From an uncultured beta proteobacterium (GTDB taxonomy: Bacteria > Pseudomonadota > Gammaproteobacteria > Burkholderiales > Burkholderiaceae_C): a DNA stretch of 37,944 nucleotides. The stretch is from NCBI GenBank assembly GCA_903896425.1, contig CAITXW010000056.1:1-37944 (forward strand), in the 5' to 3' direction. Each line of letters begins with the position of its first letter. Within the stretch, counting starts at the first letter, position 1. Under the pieces are notes generated by a model. It did no database searches. It had not been told where the DNA came from and was given only the letters and a program-made list of their open reading frames with translations. Made by a program: the position numbers and the translations under genes. Shown one piece after another: positions 37,912-37,944 of this stretch.

Positions 37912-37944
37912 TGTTTTGCTTGGCACTTTTGTTGCGTTGCGGTA

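Overview
The window looks like a chromosomal segment of a betaproteobacterium, probably Burkholderiales/Comamonadaceae. This is inferred from the protein flavour and from gene order: metK-lpxL-lpxL, engB-cytochrome c4-msrPQ-lysA-lptM-cyaY-mrcA-pilMNOPQ-aroK...aroB-dgt. Most of it is housekeeping or cell-envelope genes in tightly packed operons with 1-4 nt stop/start overlaps. The most unusual locus is at 4041-6611. A near-perfect LexA/SOS operator (TATACTGT-ATTTTCGT-ACAGTATA) sits in front of what looks like the first ~25 codons of imuA. These are fused out of frame to a long intact ORF for a DnaE2/ImuC polymerase that lacks its N-terminal PHP domain. imuB, the rest of imuA and the dnaE2 5' end appear to be missing. 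Other points: a ~830-aa lipoprotein of nine tandem ~80-aa Ig-like repeats inserted between aroK and aroB; two convergent ORFs (membrane protein / GT39) that run ~0.6 kb into each other's antisense; a metK-GT9-GtrA-GT39 gene string; a c4-msrP junction that seems to lack resB/ccsB; and a REP-associated tyrosine transposase with a candidate REP-like hairpin at the right edge. No CRISPR array, rRNA or tRNA was recognised. All calls are from reading sequence and translations, with no database search.
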